The notes under the pieces: model-generated
Seen by the model: the letters and a program-made list of their open reading frames with translations, nothing else
Database searches by the model: none
Told to the model about the DNA's origin: nothing
Part shown: positions 43,046 to 53,132 of the stretch, one piece after another
How positions within the stretch are numbered: the stretch's first letter is position 1
Layout: each line of letters begins with the position of its first letter
DNA from: an uncultured Dorea sp.
GTDB lineage: Bacteria > Bacillota > Clostridia > Lachnospirales > Lachnospiraceae
Length of the DNA: 64,000 nucleotides
Assembly: GCA_910587575.1 (NCBI GenBank)
Contig: CAJULU010000009.1
Location: 13,801 to 77,800 of the forward strand
Direction of reading: 5' to 3'
Made by a program: the position numbers and the translations under genes

Positions 43046-44164
43046 CTAAAGTGCATACCTTTCGTTCTTTTCCACGACTACCTTCACACCATTCGTCCCG
43101 ACATGGCGCGTGTTCGCTCTGATCGTATCCCTGCTTTCCACAATGCAGTTCTCGATATAGGTATTATCCCCAAGATAAACGTCATTCAGAATAACCGAGT
43201 TTTTGATCACACAGTTATTTCCCACAAACGTCTTCTTAAAAAGAACCGAATTCTCCACCGTACCGTTAATAATGCTGCCGCTCCCCACAAGACTGTTCTT
43301 AACGATCGCTCCAGGATTGTATTTCGCAGGCGGCAGGTCGCTTACCTTAGAATAAACCTCTGGATACTCCCGGAAGAAATATCTCCTTACCTCCGGTTTC
43401 AGGAAATCCAGATTCGTCCGATAATAAGCTTCCACCGTTGAAATGTTGTTCCAGTAATCCTTTATCTCATAACCGTACATCCGCTTCAGATTCTTGTATC
43501 TGATCAGAATGTCCGTTACGAAATCATGTCTCTCTTCCTCTGCGCAATGCTCGATGAGATCAATCATAAGCCGTCTGCGGATCACGTAGATTCCGGCTGA
43601 AATCGTGTTCGACATCGCCAGCATGGGCTTCTCTTCAAACTCTTCAATGCGCATATCTTCATTCAGTTTCAATGTTCCAAAACGGCTGGCCTCCTGTTCC
43701 GTATCCAGCTTTTTGCAGACCACCGTAACATCCGCCTTCTTCTGGATATGATATTCCAGCACCTTATTATAATTCATCTTATACACGGCATCCGCCGAGG
43801 CGATAATCACATACGGTTCATGACATTTTCTCAGAAAATCAAGATTCTGGTAGATGGCATCCGCAGTTCCCCGGTACCAGTACCCGTTGTCCGCCGTAAT
43901 TGTAGGGGTAAATACATAGAGTCCCCCCTGCTTTCTCCCGAAATCCCACCATTTGGAGGAATTCAGATGCTCATTCAGTGAACGCGCATTATACTGCGTC
44001 AGTACCGCTACTTTCTGAATACGGGAATTGGACATATTGCTCAGTGCAAAATCAATCGCCCTGTAACTTCCCGCAACCGGCATGGCCGCAATCGCCCGCC
44101 TCTGAGTCAGTTCCCGCATCTTATGGCTGTTACCGCCTGCTAATATAATACCTACCGCCCTCAT
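43046..44164 (-). CDS. glgD: GlgD, glucose-1-phosphate adenylyltransferase regulatory subunit
   Basis: Protein of 372 residues of the nucleotidyltransferase fold with C-terminal left-handed beta-helix repeats ([40 protein letters not shown]). The N-terminal motif is diverged ([14 protein letters not shown] instead of GGxGxRL), as in GlgD proteins that partner the catalytic GlgC. Its ATG overlaps the glgC stop as ATGA. Confidence 0.94.
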   Translation of the reverse strand: MRAVGIILAGGNSHKMRELTQRRAIAAMPVAGSYRAIDFALSNMSNSRIQKVAVLTQYNARSLNEHLNSSKWWDFGRKQGGLYVFTPTITADNGYWYRGTADAIYQNLDFLRKCHEPYVIIASADAVYKMNYNKVLEYHIQKKADVTVVCKKLDTEQEASRFGTLKLNEDMRIEEFEEKPMLAMSNTISAGIYVIRRRLMIDLIEHCAEEERHDFVTDILIRYKNLKRMYGYEIKDYWNNISTVEAYYRTNLDFLKPEVRRYFFREYPEVYSKVSDLPPAKYNPGAIVKNSLVGSGSIINGTVENSVLFKKTFVGNNCVIKNSVILNDVYLGDNTYIENCIVESRDTIRANTRHVGTNGVKVVVEKNERYAL

Positions 44165-45435
44165 ACTCGTTCACCTGCCTTTATCAATGTCTCGCCGCTC
44201 GCCAGAACGCCGCCCGGATAATCCTCCTTAGACGTCACACCGCTGATGGCAGTATTCTTCCCGACCTGTACTCCATCCGGTATCACCGAATTCTCGCCGA
44301 TTGTCACCAGACCAAAAGAGTAAATCGCCGGTTTTGACTTATTCGGCACATCGCTGCCGATTCCCAGCGTCACATGATCCCCGATCTCACAGTTCTCGGC
44401 AACAATGGCCTTCTCCAGCACACATCCTCTGCCGATGTGAACATCCTGCATAATAATGGAATCCCGGATAACCGCACCCTCCTCAATGGTCACGCCCGAC
44501 CCGATCACACAGTTATGCACCTCTCCGCAGATCTCAGAACCGTTGCCGATGATACTTCTGTCCACAACAGCCTGTCCGGAAATATACTGGGGCGGAAGCG
44601 TCCCGCTGTTGGTATAAATCTTCCAGTATTCCTCATACAGATTAAACTCCGGAATAATGTCAATCAGTTCCATATTGGCCTCCCAGTAAGACCCCAGGGT
44701 TCCTACATCCTTCCAATATCCGTTATACTCATATGCAAACAGCCTCTGCCCTCTCTCATGGCAGTACGGAATAATATGCTTTCCGAAATCACACCCCTGC
44801 ACCTTCTCAAGCGCCACCAGCGCTTCCTTCAGAACCTTCCAGCTGAAGATGTAGATTCCCATGGATGCCAGATTACTCTTTGGCTCGGGCGGCTTCTCCT
44901 GGAACTCGGCAATCTTCCCTTCCTCATCCGTCACAACGATGCCAAACCGGCTGGCTTCCTCTCTGGGCACCGGCATCGCCGCAATCGTAACATCTGCCTG
45001 GTTATCCTTGTGATAATCAAGCATCACCTCATAATCCATCTTATAAATATGATCCCCAGACAGTATCAGTACATAGTCCGGATGAAACGTCTCCATATAA
45101 TCAAGATTCTGGTAAATGGCGTTGGCTGTTCCCGTATACCACTCACTGCTGCTGCTCTTCTCATAAGGCGGAAGAATCGTTACTCCTCCGAAATTACGGT
45201 CCAGATCCCACGGTATTCCGATCCCGATGTGTGTATTCAATCGTAATGGCTGATATTGCGTCAGCACTCCGACAGTATCAATTCCTGAGTTAATGCAATT
45301 GCTGAGCGGGAAGTCTATGATCCTGTATTTGCCTCCAAACGCAACGGCTGGCTTGGCCACTTTCGCTGTAAGAACCCCCAGTCTGCTACCCTGGCCTCCT
45401 GCCAGCAGCATTGCTATCATCTCTTTTTTCCTCAT
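44161..45435 (-). CDS. glgC: Glucose-1-phosphate adenylyltransferase
   Basis: Catalytic ADP-glucose pyrophosphorylase of 424 residues, first step of glycogen synthesis. It has [42 protein letters not shown] with the nucleotide- and allosteric-site residues, [25 protein letters not shown] and [10 protein letters not shown], then beta-helix repeats. ATG 45435 follows AAGGGGTGATGAC. No glycogen synthase or branching enzyme lies in the window. Confidence 0.96.
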   Translation of the reverse strand: MRKKEMIAMLLAGGQGSRLGVLTAKVAKPAVAFGGKYRIIDFPLSNCINSGIDTVGVLTQYQPLRLNTHIGIGIPWDLDRNFGGVTILPPYEKSSSSEWYTGTANAIYQNLDYMETFHPDYVLILSGDHIYKMDYEVMLDYHKDNQADVTIAAMPVPREEASRFGIVVTDEEGKIAEFQEKPPEPKSNLASMGIYIFSWKVLKEALVALEKVQGCDFGKHIIPYCHERGQRLFAYEYNGYWKDVGTLGSYWEANMELIDIIPEFNLYEEYWKIYTNSGTLPPQYISGQAVVDRSIIGNGSEICGEVHNCVIGSGVTIEEGAVIRDSIIMQDVHIGRGCVLEKAIVAENCEIGDHVTLGIGSDVPNKSKPAIYSFGLVTIGENSVIPDGVQVGKNTAISGVTSKEDYPGGVLASGETLIKAGERV

Positions 45436-45466
45436 GTCATCACCCCTTCTCAGTAGTTTAATTGTT

Positions 45467-45495
45467 ATTATACCACATTTTTCCTCTATAGTGAA
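45467..45495 (-). promoter_or_regulatory. Promoter of glgC-glgD
   Basis: On the minus strand TTCACT (45495-45490), 17-base spacer and perfect TATAAT (45472-45467). Confidence 0.72.
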
Positions 45496-45560
45496 CAATA
45501 TTTACAAAAATTTTGATTATATTGTAAACATTTTATTAAAATATTACAAAAAAAATCATC

Positions 45561-45589
45561 TTGGATTTTTTTCCATATCTGTATATAAT
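45561..45589 (+). promoter_or_regulatory. Promoter of murC
   Basis: TTGGAT (45561-45566), 17-base spacer and perfect TATAAT (45584-45589), followed by the murC start at 45661. Confidence 0.72.
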
Positions 45590-45660
45590 AATATGAAAAG
45601 AATCTTATTTTTATGACAAGTTATACTCTGTTTTTTAATTTAATTCAAGGAAGGTATCTT

Positions 45661-47040
45661 ATGTATAAAATTAATTTCAAACAACCTGTACATGTACATT
45701 TTATCGGTATCGGCGGCATCAGCATGAGCGGACTTGCAGAAATCCTGTTAAAAGAAGGGTTTCGCATCTCCGGTTCTGACAACAAAGAGTCTGCTCTTAC
45801 GGATCATCTGGAGAAACTGGGGGCCACCGTCTTCTACGGACAGAAGGCTTCTAATATCATTTCCGGAATTGACGCCGTTGTATACACGGCTGCGATCCAT
45901 GATGATAACGAAGAGTATCGGGAAGCCTTAAGGCAGGGGCTGCCTATGTTAAGCCGCGCCGAGCTTCTGGGACAGCTGATGACCAATTATAAAACCTCCG
46001 TGGCGGTTGCCGGCACCCACGGCAAGACCACCACTACCTCCATGCTCTCTCACATCCTGCTTGCCGGCCAGAAGGATCCCACGATTTCCGTAGGCGGTAT
46101 CTTAAAGGCAATCGGCGGCAACATCCGGGTCGGGGGATCAGAGGTATTCGTCACGGAAGCCTGTGAATACACCAACAGTTTCCTGCATTTCTTTCCGAAG
46201 ATCGCAATTATCCTGAATATCGATGCTGATCACCTGGACTTCTTCAAGGATCTGGATGATATCCGCCGGTCTTTCTGCAGATTTGCCGGACTGCTGCCCC
46301 AGGACGGTACCCTGATCATTAACAGAGAGATTCCCAATTTCGAGGAGATCACGGAGGGGCTTAAATGCCGGATTATTACCTATGGAAATGACCCGTCTTC
46401 TGACTACAGCGCTGCCCATATTTCCCATAATGAACTTGGAGAGGCTTCTTTCGATCTGGTAAGGCACGGCGAAGTCATTGACCGTGTCTCCTTATCCGTC
46501 AGCGGCGACCATAACGTTTCCAACGCCCTTGCTTCCATTGCTGCGGCAGACCTTCTTTCCGTCCCTCTTGCAGCATCCCAGACCGGGCTGAAAGAATTTC
46601 ACGGAACAGACCGCCGCTTTGAATATAAAGGAGAGGTACAGGGAATCACCATTATTGATGATTATGCACACCATCCGACAGAGATTAACGCATCCCTGAC
46701 AGCGGCGCACAACTACCCTCATCGGGAGATCTGGTGCATTTTCCAGCCTCACACTTATACCAGGACCAAACTGCTCTTCCCGGAATTCGTTGACGCACTG
46801 ACAGCGGCAGACCACGTCATTCTTGCGGAGATCTATGCGGCGCGTGAGACGGATACACTGGGGATTTCTTCCAGAGACATGGCCCGGGCCCTTACAGAAC
46901 GGGGATGTGACGCATATTACTTCCCTTCTTTCACGGAAATCCAGGATTTCTGTATGAAAAAATGCCAGAAAGGGGACTTGTTGATAACTATGGGCGCCGG
47001 AGATGTTGTAAACATTGGCGAAGCGCTTCTAAAAGGTTAG
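45661..47040 (+). CDS. murC: UDP-N-acetylmuramate--L-alanine ligase
   Basis: Mur ligase of 459 residues that adds the first amino acid to the peptidoglycan precursor. The N-terminal FIGIGGISMSGLAEILL binds UDP-MurNAc, VAGTHGKTTTTSMLSHIL is the ATP loop, and EACEYTNSFLHFFPKIAIILNIDADHLDFF and DDYAHHPTEI are characteristic. ATG 45661 follows AAGGAAGG; an upstream frame start at 45613 has no such site. Confidence 0.97.
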   Translation: MYKINFKQPVHVHFIGIGGISMSGLAEILLKEGFRISGSDNKESALTDHLEKLGATVFYGQKASNIISGIDAVVYTAAIHDDNEEYREALRQGLPMLSRAELLGQLMTNYKTSVAVAGTHGKTTTTSMLSHILLAGQKDPTISVGGILKAIGGNIRVGGSEVFVTEACEYTNSFLHFFPKIAIILNIDADHLDFFKDLDDIRRSFCRFAGLLPQDGTLIINREIPNFEEITEGLKCRIITYGNDPSSDYSAAHISHNELGEASFDLVRHGEVIDRVSLSVSGDHNVSNALASIAAADLLSVPLAASQTGLKEFHGTDRRFEYKGEVQGITIIDDYAHHPTEINASLTAAHNYPHREIWCIFQPHTYTRTKLLFPEFVDALTAADHVILAEIYAARETDTLGISSRDMARALTERGCDAYYFPSFTEIQDFCMKKCQKGDLLITMGAGDVVNIGEALLKG

Positions 47041-47101
47041 TTTTCCACATTTTCCACATTTTTTTATCCACAAAAAAGCTTGTTTTTCACGCAAAAACTT
47101 C

Positions 47102-47130
47102 TTTTTTGCCAGACCTTCTGGTGCTATAAT
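47102..47130 (+). promoter_or_regulatory. Possible promoter of the dnaD-dnaI-prs group
   Basis: Perfect TATAAT (47125-47130) with a poor -35 region (TTTTTT at 17 bases). It stands 68 bases ahead of the dnaD-like gene. Confidence 0.4.
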
Positions 47131-47197
47131 GTGTCTACAAGAGGTATGATCTGCCAAAAATGTTACGAACTGACAAAAGGAGGTCCGGCAAAGGATT

Positions 47198-48244
47198 ATG
47201 ACGAAATTAACCCTGACTAATTACGCACTGGGGAATACCACCGTGCTTGAAAATGAGTTTATCGACCAGTACATGGTCAAGGCGAATGGAGAATACGTGA
47301 AGGTATACCTTCTTCTTCTCCGTCACAGAAACAGGCCGGACGGAATGATGTCTGTCACCGAGATGGCGGATATCCTGGAATGTACGGAGAACGATGTCCG
47401 CCGGGCATTAAAATACTGGAAAAAGCAGGAGCTTCTGGATTACTGCGAGCATGCAGAGGCGGGGACTTCCCCATCCATATTACATACCGAAGCGGTTCTG
47501 AATACCGGACAGTCTGATGCAGCGCCAGAGGATACGGCTTCTTCCAGCGCATCCGGAACAGCCGGCACGAATATCCAGCAATACCGGAACAGGCATGAGC
47601 GCAAGGAATTCAAAGAGCTCATGTTTGTGGCCGAACAGTATCTGGGCAAGACCCTGTCTTCGGTGGATATTGAGATGATTACCTATTTTTATGACACCCT
47701 GCACATGTCGGCAGAACTGATTGAATATCTGATCGAATACTGTGTAGAGAACGGACATAAAAGCATGCACTACATCCGCAAAGTCGCACTGTCCTGGCAT
47801 GACGCAAAGATTACCACTGTTTCTGATGCAAAGTCCAGCACCGTGCTGTATAACAAGAACTGTTATTCCGTGCTGAACGCCTACGGAATTAAGGGACGCG
47901 CCCCTGCCGCTTCCGAGACTGCATATATCAGGAAGTGGAACGAGGAGTACGGTTTTTCCCTGGATCTGATTCTCGAGGCCTGCAACCGGACTATGAACAC
48001 GATTCATCAGCCGAATTTCGAGTACACGGACACCATACTCAGAAACTGGCTGGACAAGAACGTACATCACCGCAAAGATGTGGAAGCACTGGATATGAAT
48101 TATATAAAGGAAAAAGAGCGCAGGAAGAAATCTGCCGTCAGGACGGCGCCTGCGGTCAAAAGCAGTAAGAATAACAAATTCAATAATTTTAGCGGACGTT
48201 CCTATGATATGGATTCCCTGGAGCGCAGGCTGGTACAGCAATAA
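47198..48244 (+). CDS. DnaD-domain replication protein
   Basis: Protein of 348 residues with a winged-helix N terminus (FIDQYMVKANGEYVKVYLLLLRH ... MSVTEMADILECTENDVRRALKYWKKQELLDY), a variable linker, and two DnaD C-terminal-like domains (QYLGKTLSSVDIEMITYFYDTLHMSAELIEYLIEYC and EEYGFSLDLILEACNRT). DnaD proteins help open oriC and load helicase. It directly precedes a DnaI/DnaC-like loader gene, as is typical in Clostridia. Confidence 0.92.
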   Translation: MTKLTLTNYALGNTTVLENEFIDQYMVKANGEYVKVYLLLLRHRNRPDGMMSVTEMADILECTENDVRRALKYWKKQELLDYCEHAEAGTSPSILHTEAVLNTGQSDAAPEDTASSSASGTAGTNIQQYRNRHERKEFKELMFVAEQYLGKTLSSVDIEMITYFYDTLHMSAELIEYLIEYCVENGHKSMHYIRKVALSWHDAKITTVSDAKSSTVLYNKNCYSVLNAYGIKGRAPAASETAYIRKWNEEYGFSLDLILEACNRTMNTIHQPNFEYTDTILRNWLDKNVHHRKDVEALDMNYIKEKERRKKSAVRTAPAVKSSKNNKFNNFSGRSYDMDSLERRLVQQ

Positions 48245-48262
48245 GAGGAGATTTCGCAGGAT

Positions 48263-49276
48263 ATGGCACTTACAAACTCACAGTATGATCAGCTGATGCG
48301 CACCTATGAGCAGCGGCAGCTGGATAATGAATACCGGTTAAGGAAGCGTTTTGAGAAAGCTTATTCACTGATTCCGGAACTGGAGATCACAGACCAGGCG
48401 GTCTCTTCCTTAAGCGTAGAAAAAGCCCGGCAGCTTCTGGCAGGTGACGATGAGGCTCTCCGTTCCCTAAGGGAAGAACTGAATTCCCTGATTCTCAGAA
48501 AAAAGCAGTTATTAGAGAACCATGGTTTTCCGCCGGATTATCTGGAACTTCAGTATGTCTGCCCGGACTGCCGGGATACCGGATATATCGGCGGCAGGAA
48601 ATGCCGCTGCTTCAGAAAGGCGGAAGTGGAACTTCTCTATGAGCAGTCTAACGTGAAAGAGATCTTAGAGAAAGAGAATTTTTCCACCTTTTCTCTTGAC
48701 TATTATTCCCGCAGCCACATTGACCCGCTTACCGGACGATCCGCACTGGAATCCATCCAGACCGCACTGAAAGTCTGCCGTCATTTTGCAGACACGTTTT
48801 CCAGGGAATTCCAGAATATCCTGCTTTACGGTGACACAGGGGTCGGTAAGACCTTTCTCTCCCACTGCATCGCAAAGGAACTGATCGACACGGCTTTTTC
48901 CGTGGTGTACTTCACAGCTGCACAGCTGTTTGACGTATTCGCAGAGAATACATTTGGCAAAAGAGAAGAACAGGCTTCTGATATACAGGAACAAATCTAC
49001 GACTGCGATCTGCTGATCATTGATGATCTGGGGACGGAACTTCCGAACTCTTTCACCATATCGCAGCTTTTCCTCTGTCTGAATGAAAGAATTCTGAGAC
49101 AGAAGGCAACCATAATATCAACCAATCTTACATTGGAAGATATACAATCCATCTACTCTGAACGGACTTTCTCTCGGATCAGCAGTAATTACACGATTCT
49201 CAGACTGACCGGTGACGATATCCGTATTCAGAAAAAATTACTTAATCTGGGAGGTACGAATGATGCTACGCCGTAA
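48263..49276 (+). CDS. DnaC/DnaI-like helicase loader ATPase
   Basis: AAA+ ATPase of 337 residues. The N-terminal half has a zinc-like cysteine cluster (CPDCRDTGYIGGRKCRC) followed by the ATPase: Walker A LLYGDTGVGKTFLSHC, Walker B LLIIDDLGTE, sensor STNL, and Arg finger region SERTFSRI. It loads the replicative helicase or acts in primosome assembly. 18 bases after the dnaD-like gene; its end overlaps prs by 17 bases. Confidence 0.93.
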   Translation: MALTNSQYDQLMRTYEQRQLDNEYRLRKRFEKAYSLIPELEITDQAVSSLSVEKARQLLAGDDEALRSLREELNSLILRKKQLLENHGFPPDYLELQYVCPDCRDTGYIGGRKCRCFRKAEVELLYEQSNVKEILEKENFSTFSLDYYSRSHIDPLTGRSALESIQTALKVCRHFADTFSREFQNILLYGDTGVGKTFLSHCIAKELIDTAFSVVYFTAAQLFDVFAENTFGKREEQASDIQEQIYDCDLLIIDDLGTELPNSFTISQLFLCLNERILRQKATIISTNLTLEDIQSIYSERTFSRISSNYTILRLTGDDIRIQKKLLNLGGTNDATP

Positions 49277-50447
49277 TGACCGTATTCTGGAGAACATACC
49301 CATTGGAGCGCTTGGAATCATTGCTCTTGACGGCTGCAAAGAGATGGGCAGCCGGGTAAACGACTACATTGTAAAATGGCGGCAGGAAGAAGGCCATATC
49401 TACAAGGACGATGTTGTTTACAACGGATATGAGAGGGATACTTATCTGATCGACGCAAAAGTGCCCCGTTTTGGCTCTGGGGAAGCCAAGGGCATTATCA
49501 ACGAATCCGTTCGCGGAAAAGATATCTACCTTATGGTGGATGTCTGCAACTACAGCCTGACCTATTCTCTGACCGGACATATTAACCATATGTCCCCCGA
49601 TGATCACTATCAGAATCTGAAGCGTGTGATCGCTGCCATCGGCGGAAAGGCAAGGCGGATTAATGTAATCATGCCATTTCTATATGAAAGCCGGCAGCAT
49701 AAGAGGAGCAGCCGGGAGTCCCTGGACTGTGCCCTTGCCCTGCAGGAACTGGTACGCATGGGAGCTGACAACATCATTACCTTTGACGCCCACGACCCCC
49801 GGGTACAGAACGCAATTCCGCTGAACGGCTTTGAAACAGTACGGCCCACCTATCAGTTTGTGAAAGGACTTCTGCGCCGTTTTGATGATCTGCAGATTGA
49901 CAGCAGCCATATGATGGCTATCAGCCCGGACGAAGGTGCGACAGGACGGGCCGTGTATCTGGCGAACGTGCTGAATCTTGACATGGGAATGTTTTACAAA
50001 CGCCGCGACTACACGAAGATCGTTGACGGACGCAATCCGATTGTGGCTCATGAATTCCTGGGTTCATCGGTAGAAGACAAGGACGTGATTATTCTGGATG
50101 ATATGATTTCTTCCGGCGACAGCATCCTGGATGTGGCCCGTCAGCTGAAACAGCGCAAGGCAAGACGGATTTTTGCCGCCGCCACCTTCGGTCTGTTCAC
50201 GAATGGCCTGGAGAAGTTTGACAAGGCGTATGAGGAAGGCAGTATTGATGCCATTCTGACCACCAATCTGATCTATCAGACGCCGGAACTTCTGGAAAGA
50301 CCGTACTATATCAATTGTGACATGAGCAAGTACATTGCATTAATGATTGATACCCTCAACCACGATGGCTCCATCAGCAGTATTCTGAATCCGGTTGACC
50401 GTATTCACCATGTAGTGAATAAGTACCAGAACAGGGAAGAAGTATAG
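49260..50447 (+). CDS. prs: Ribose-phosphate pyrophosphokinase, long form
   Basis: PRPP synthetase-like protein of 395 residues, about 80 longer than standard Prs. It keeps NVIMPFLYESRQHKR as a counterpart of the ATP-binding flexible loop, ITFDAHDPRVQNA, and the PRPP loop VIILDDMISSGDS. Makes PRPP for nucleotide and amino acid synthesis. ATG 49260 follows GGGAGG and overlaps the dnaI-like gene. The extra length and diverged catalytic segments suggest a paralogue rather than the only Prs of the cell. Confidence 0.88.
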   Translation: MMLRRNDRILENIPIGALGIIALDGCKEMGSRVNDYIVKWRQEEGHIYKDDVVYNGYERDTYLIDAKVPRFGSGEAKGIINESVRGKDIYLMVDVCNYSLTYSLTGHINHMSPDDHYQNLKRVIAAIGGKARRINVIMPFLYESRQHKRSSRESLDCALALQELVRMGADNIITFDAHDPRVQNAIPLNGFETVRPTYQFVKGLLRRFDDLQIDSSHMMAISPDEGATGRAVYLANVLNLDMGMFYKRRDYTKIVDGRNPIVAHEFLGSSVEDKDVIILDDMISSGDSILDVARQLKQRKARRIFAAATFGLFTNGLEKFDKAYEEGSIDAILTTNLIYQTPELLERPYYINCDMSKYIALMIDTLNHDGSISSILNPVDRIHHVVNKYQNREEV

Positions 50448-50455
50448 ACAGCGAA

Positions 50456-50500
50456 GCTGTTGCAAAACTGCAGATATCTGCAATTTTGCAACAGCCCTTT
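50456..50500. terminator. Terminator between prs and the YhaN-like gene
   Basis: A 40-base near-perfect palindrome (50456-50495, left half GCTGTTGCAAAACTGCAGAT, one mismatch) is followed by CCCTTTTAT on the plus strand. It separates two convergent genes and may serve both. Confidence 0.82.
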
Positions 50501-52062
50501 TATCCCTTGTCCGGCATCCCATCCGTACATAATATCTCCTCATGATACGGCATACCAAGTTCATCGAGCAATCGTTTCTCCCGCTTCTGGCAGGTAAAGA
50601 GAATCACCTGTTTCTTATACTTTCCTAACCACCCGAGCACATTTTTCAGACGAACGTCGTCATAATAGGCAAACGTATCATCAAGGATCACCGGATACTC
50701 CTCTTCATAAAGCACGCTGCCCGCCGCCATGCGCAGGGCGAAGTAAATCTGTTCCACCGTTCCGCGGCTTAACTGTTCAAGGGGAATCCTTCTTCCATCT
50801 TTCAGCACGCTCAGCCGAAGGCCGTCTTCGATGATAAGACGGGTATATTTTCCTTCTGTAATATCTGCAAGAATCCCTGAGATCTCATCTTTCAGATGGT
50901 CTTCCAGCTGCCTCTGCAGCTCCCCGGACAGTTCATTCAGCCTGTCTGCAGCAAGCTGAAGGGCTGACCTTCTTTTGTCGTACTCCCGGTAATCCTGGCT
51001 GACCTCATCCAGTTCTGCAAGCTGTTCCTTCAGATTGCCGTACTGAATCTGCTTCTCCCGCAGCTCTTCTCTCACGTGAGTCTGCTCCCACACGAGCTTC
51101 TCCAAGGGAATCTTCTCTTCTTCCGGGGTAATCTCTTCCAGAATCAGTTCCGGCGGCGTCTTCTCCTGCTCCTTGCCGACTTTCATACGGTTCCAGACAT
51201 ACAGGCCGCACGCAAGAAAAATAATAATAGACACCAGAAAATTCCACGGCCGGGAAATGAAAAGAAAGGCCAGAATAATGATAACCCCGAACAGAAGCAG
51301 TTCCACCGGATGAACACGCCATTTATCGGGCCTCAGTTCATCGATAATCCGCCTGCTTTCCACATTTTCCGGCTCCATGGCAGCCTTCTTTCTGCGATAG
51401 TCAAGCTCCCCGGAAATCCGTGCGAACTCTTCTTCCAGATGATGTACATCCCGCCACACATAAGAGGCTTCCTGCTCCATCCGCTCCCGTTCTGCCTGCT
51501 TTTTCAGCAGAGATTCCTTGATTTCCCGCTCCAGAATTTTCTTCTTTTCCTTCAGATGCTCAAGCGCTCCGCTAAGATCCATATCGCAGCTGGCCGCATA
51601 ATTCCGGAACTCAGCCGCAAGAGGCTGCCCGGTCTCTATCCTCATCTGCCCCACCGATACCGTATTGTCATATCTGCCGGGATTTAAGCCGCAAAGAAGC
51701 ATTTCCAGGTCACCGTCAGCTACCGACATCTGTTCTCCATCGTCCTCACAGATCAGTTCCGCCCGCTTCGTATACCGGTCAAAATTCCGGTCTATCCGGA
51801 ATGTCTTCCCGCCGCTTTCAAACTTTAATGCTCCGGAATAATAGTTAGGATTCTCCCATGGTTCATAGGTGCTGAACGCATCATGGACCGAAGCCCTCCC
51901 CCGTCCCCTCTCCATCCCAAAAAACATTCCCTTGATAAAAGAATGGAGCGTTGATTTTCCGGACTCATTTTCTCCGTAAAGAACATTGATTCCATCCATA
52001 AGCTGGATGTTTTTATCCGTAAACTTTCCAAAATGCTTCAATCTTAATTCCAGAATTTTCAT
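50500..52062 (-). CDS. YhaN/SbcC-like AAA ATPase with internal membrane helices
   Basis: Protein of 520 residues. The N-terminal ATPase half contains LRLKHFGKFTDKNIQL and Walker A GENESGKST; the C-terminal half has the signature LSRGTVEQIYFALRMA and Walker B YPVILDDTFAYYDD. Coiled coils lie between (~165-225 and ~310-390), split by two hydrophobic segments (VELLLFGVIIILAFLFI and FLVSIIIFLACGLYVW, about 253-290), so it is membrane-tethered, much shorter than SbcC (~1000 residues). The nuclease partner is the next gene upstream, 2 bases away. Probably DNA end processing. Confidence 0.88.
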   Translation of the reverse strand: MKILELRLKHFGKFTDKNIQLMDGINVLYGENESGKSTLHSFIKGMFFGMERGRGRASVHDAFSTYEPWENPNYYSGALKFESGGKTFRIDRNFDRYTKRAELICEDDGEQMSVADGDLEMLLCGLNPGRYDNTVSVGQMRIETGQPLAAEFRNYAASCDMDLSGALEHLKEKKKILEREIKESLLKKQAERERMEQEASYVWRDVHHLEEEFARISGELDYRRKKAAMEPENVESRRIIDELRPDKWRVHPVELLLFGVIIILAFLFISRPWNFLVSIIIFLACGLYVWNRMKVGKEQEKTPPELILEEITPEEEKIPLEKLVWEQTHVREELREKQIQYGNLKEQLAELDEVSQDYREYDKRRSALQLAADRLNELSGELQRQLEDHLKDEISGILADITEGKYTRLIIEDGLRLSVLKDGRRIPLEQLSRGTVEQIYFALRMAAGSVLYEEEYPVILDDTFAYYDDVRLKNVLGWLGKYKKQVILFTCQKREKRLLDELGMPYHEEILCTDGMPDKG

Positions 52063-52064
52063 AA

Positions 52065-53132
52065 TCAGCCTCTTCTTGTCTCCATCAGTGCCTGCACGCC
52101 TTCACATAGCGCCAGATACTCCACGCTGTCTTCATCAGAATCTATCAGGCTTTCAATATATTTTCCAAGAAGATCCCCCTGGTTCTGTGCCAGAAGCTTC
52201 TTGAAATCATAGGACGGTTTCGTGTCATCCGCCAGATCCGTAATATTGCCGTAAGTATCCATATCATCCAGATCAAACAGAATGTCCGGATCCCGGAATC
52301 CTTTCACCGTCACTTTAAAAATGTTCTGTGTACCCGCCGCCTCAATCTGCTGCCGGATACGAACTTTCAAACCCCCGTTCGTCATCTTTTTCTCTGCCGT
52401 CACTTCCAGATGCACATATTGCCGCAAAGAGCAGGGAACAAAGCGGACACGGCAGCATCCCCCGGTAAGTTCACCCAGAATATAGCCGTGCGGGCCGGTA
52501 TCATTCTTATCAATGGGTTCCAGGGCTCCCGAATATTCCATCCTGCTCTCATGAAACGACTCCGATACACAGGTAGGTTTATGGATATGTCCTAACGCAA
52601 TATAATCATAACCAAGGGAATGCAGTTTCTCTTTCTGAACAGGGATATGTCTTTCGTCCCCTCCGTGTGCAAGCAGAATCTCATACTTCTGCCGTTTCCC
52701 GGGAACCGCCTGATCATACATCCGGTCTCTGATCTCCCTGCCGTAATAACTCAGCCCATAGACTGCGGCCGACAGCTGCGGAAGCTCCACGGCGGAAATC
52801 TGACCGTCCAGTATCATATGTACATTTTCAGCCCACACAAAAGTCCGGTAATAGGAATCCCGCTTCAGATAATCATGGTTCCCCGCAATCAGAACCACCT
52901 GGGTTCCTGTCATCGAGGCGAACAGATCATTAACCTCCTTCAGTTCCCTGAGAAGCGGCTGCCGGTGGAACAGATCTCCCGCTATCAGCAGCAGTTCTGC
53001 CCCTTCTTCCCTACAGGCCCTGGCCACCCTTGCCAGGCTGTTCCAGATCTCCCTTTCCCGCTTTGCGCTGTATGCGCTTCCGGCGTCCGGCTTTGCCCCC
53101 AAATGCACGTCTGCGATATGTATGAACTTCAT
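52065..53132 (-). CDS. YhaO/SbcD-like DNA repair exonuclease
   Basis: Metallophosphatase of 355 residues: FIHIADVHLGAKPDAG, LLIAGDLFHRQPL, LIAGNHDYLKRDSYY, ILLAHGGDERHIPV and IALGHIHKPTC carry the metal-binding Asp, His and Asn residues of Mre11/SbcD. ATG 53132 follows AAGGAG. It works as a pair with the ATPase gene 2 bases downstream. Its start lies inside the end of the sensor kinase gene, with a 122-base overlap in another frame. Confidence 0.92.
   Translation of the reverse strand: MKFIHIADVHLGAKPDAGSAYSAKREREIWNSLARVARACREEGAELLLIAGDLFHRQPLLRELKEVNDLFASMTGTQVVLIAGNHDYLKRDSYYRTFVWAENVHMILDGQISAVELPQLSAAVYGLSYYGREIRDRMYDQAVPGKRQKYEILLAHGGDERHIPVQKEKLHSLGYDYIALGHIHKPTCVSESFHESRMEYSGALEPIDKNDTGPHGYILGELTGGCCRVRFVPCSLRQYVHLEVTAEKKMTNGGLKVRIRQQIEAAGTQNIFKVTVKGFRDPDILFDLDDMDTYGNITDLADDTKPSYDFKKLLAQNQGDLLGKYIESLIDSDEDSVEYLALCEGVQALMETRRG

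Noticed and set aside
44374..45246. Plus-strand open frame of 290 codons
   Set aside because: Antisense to glgC; no protein-like pattern.
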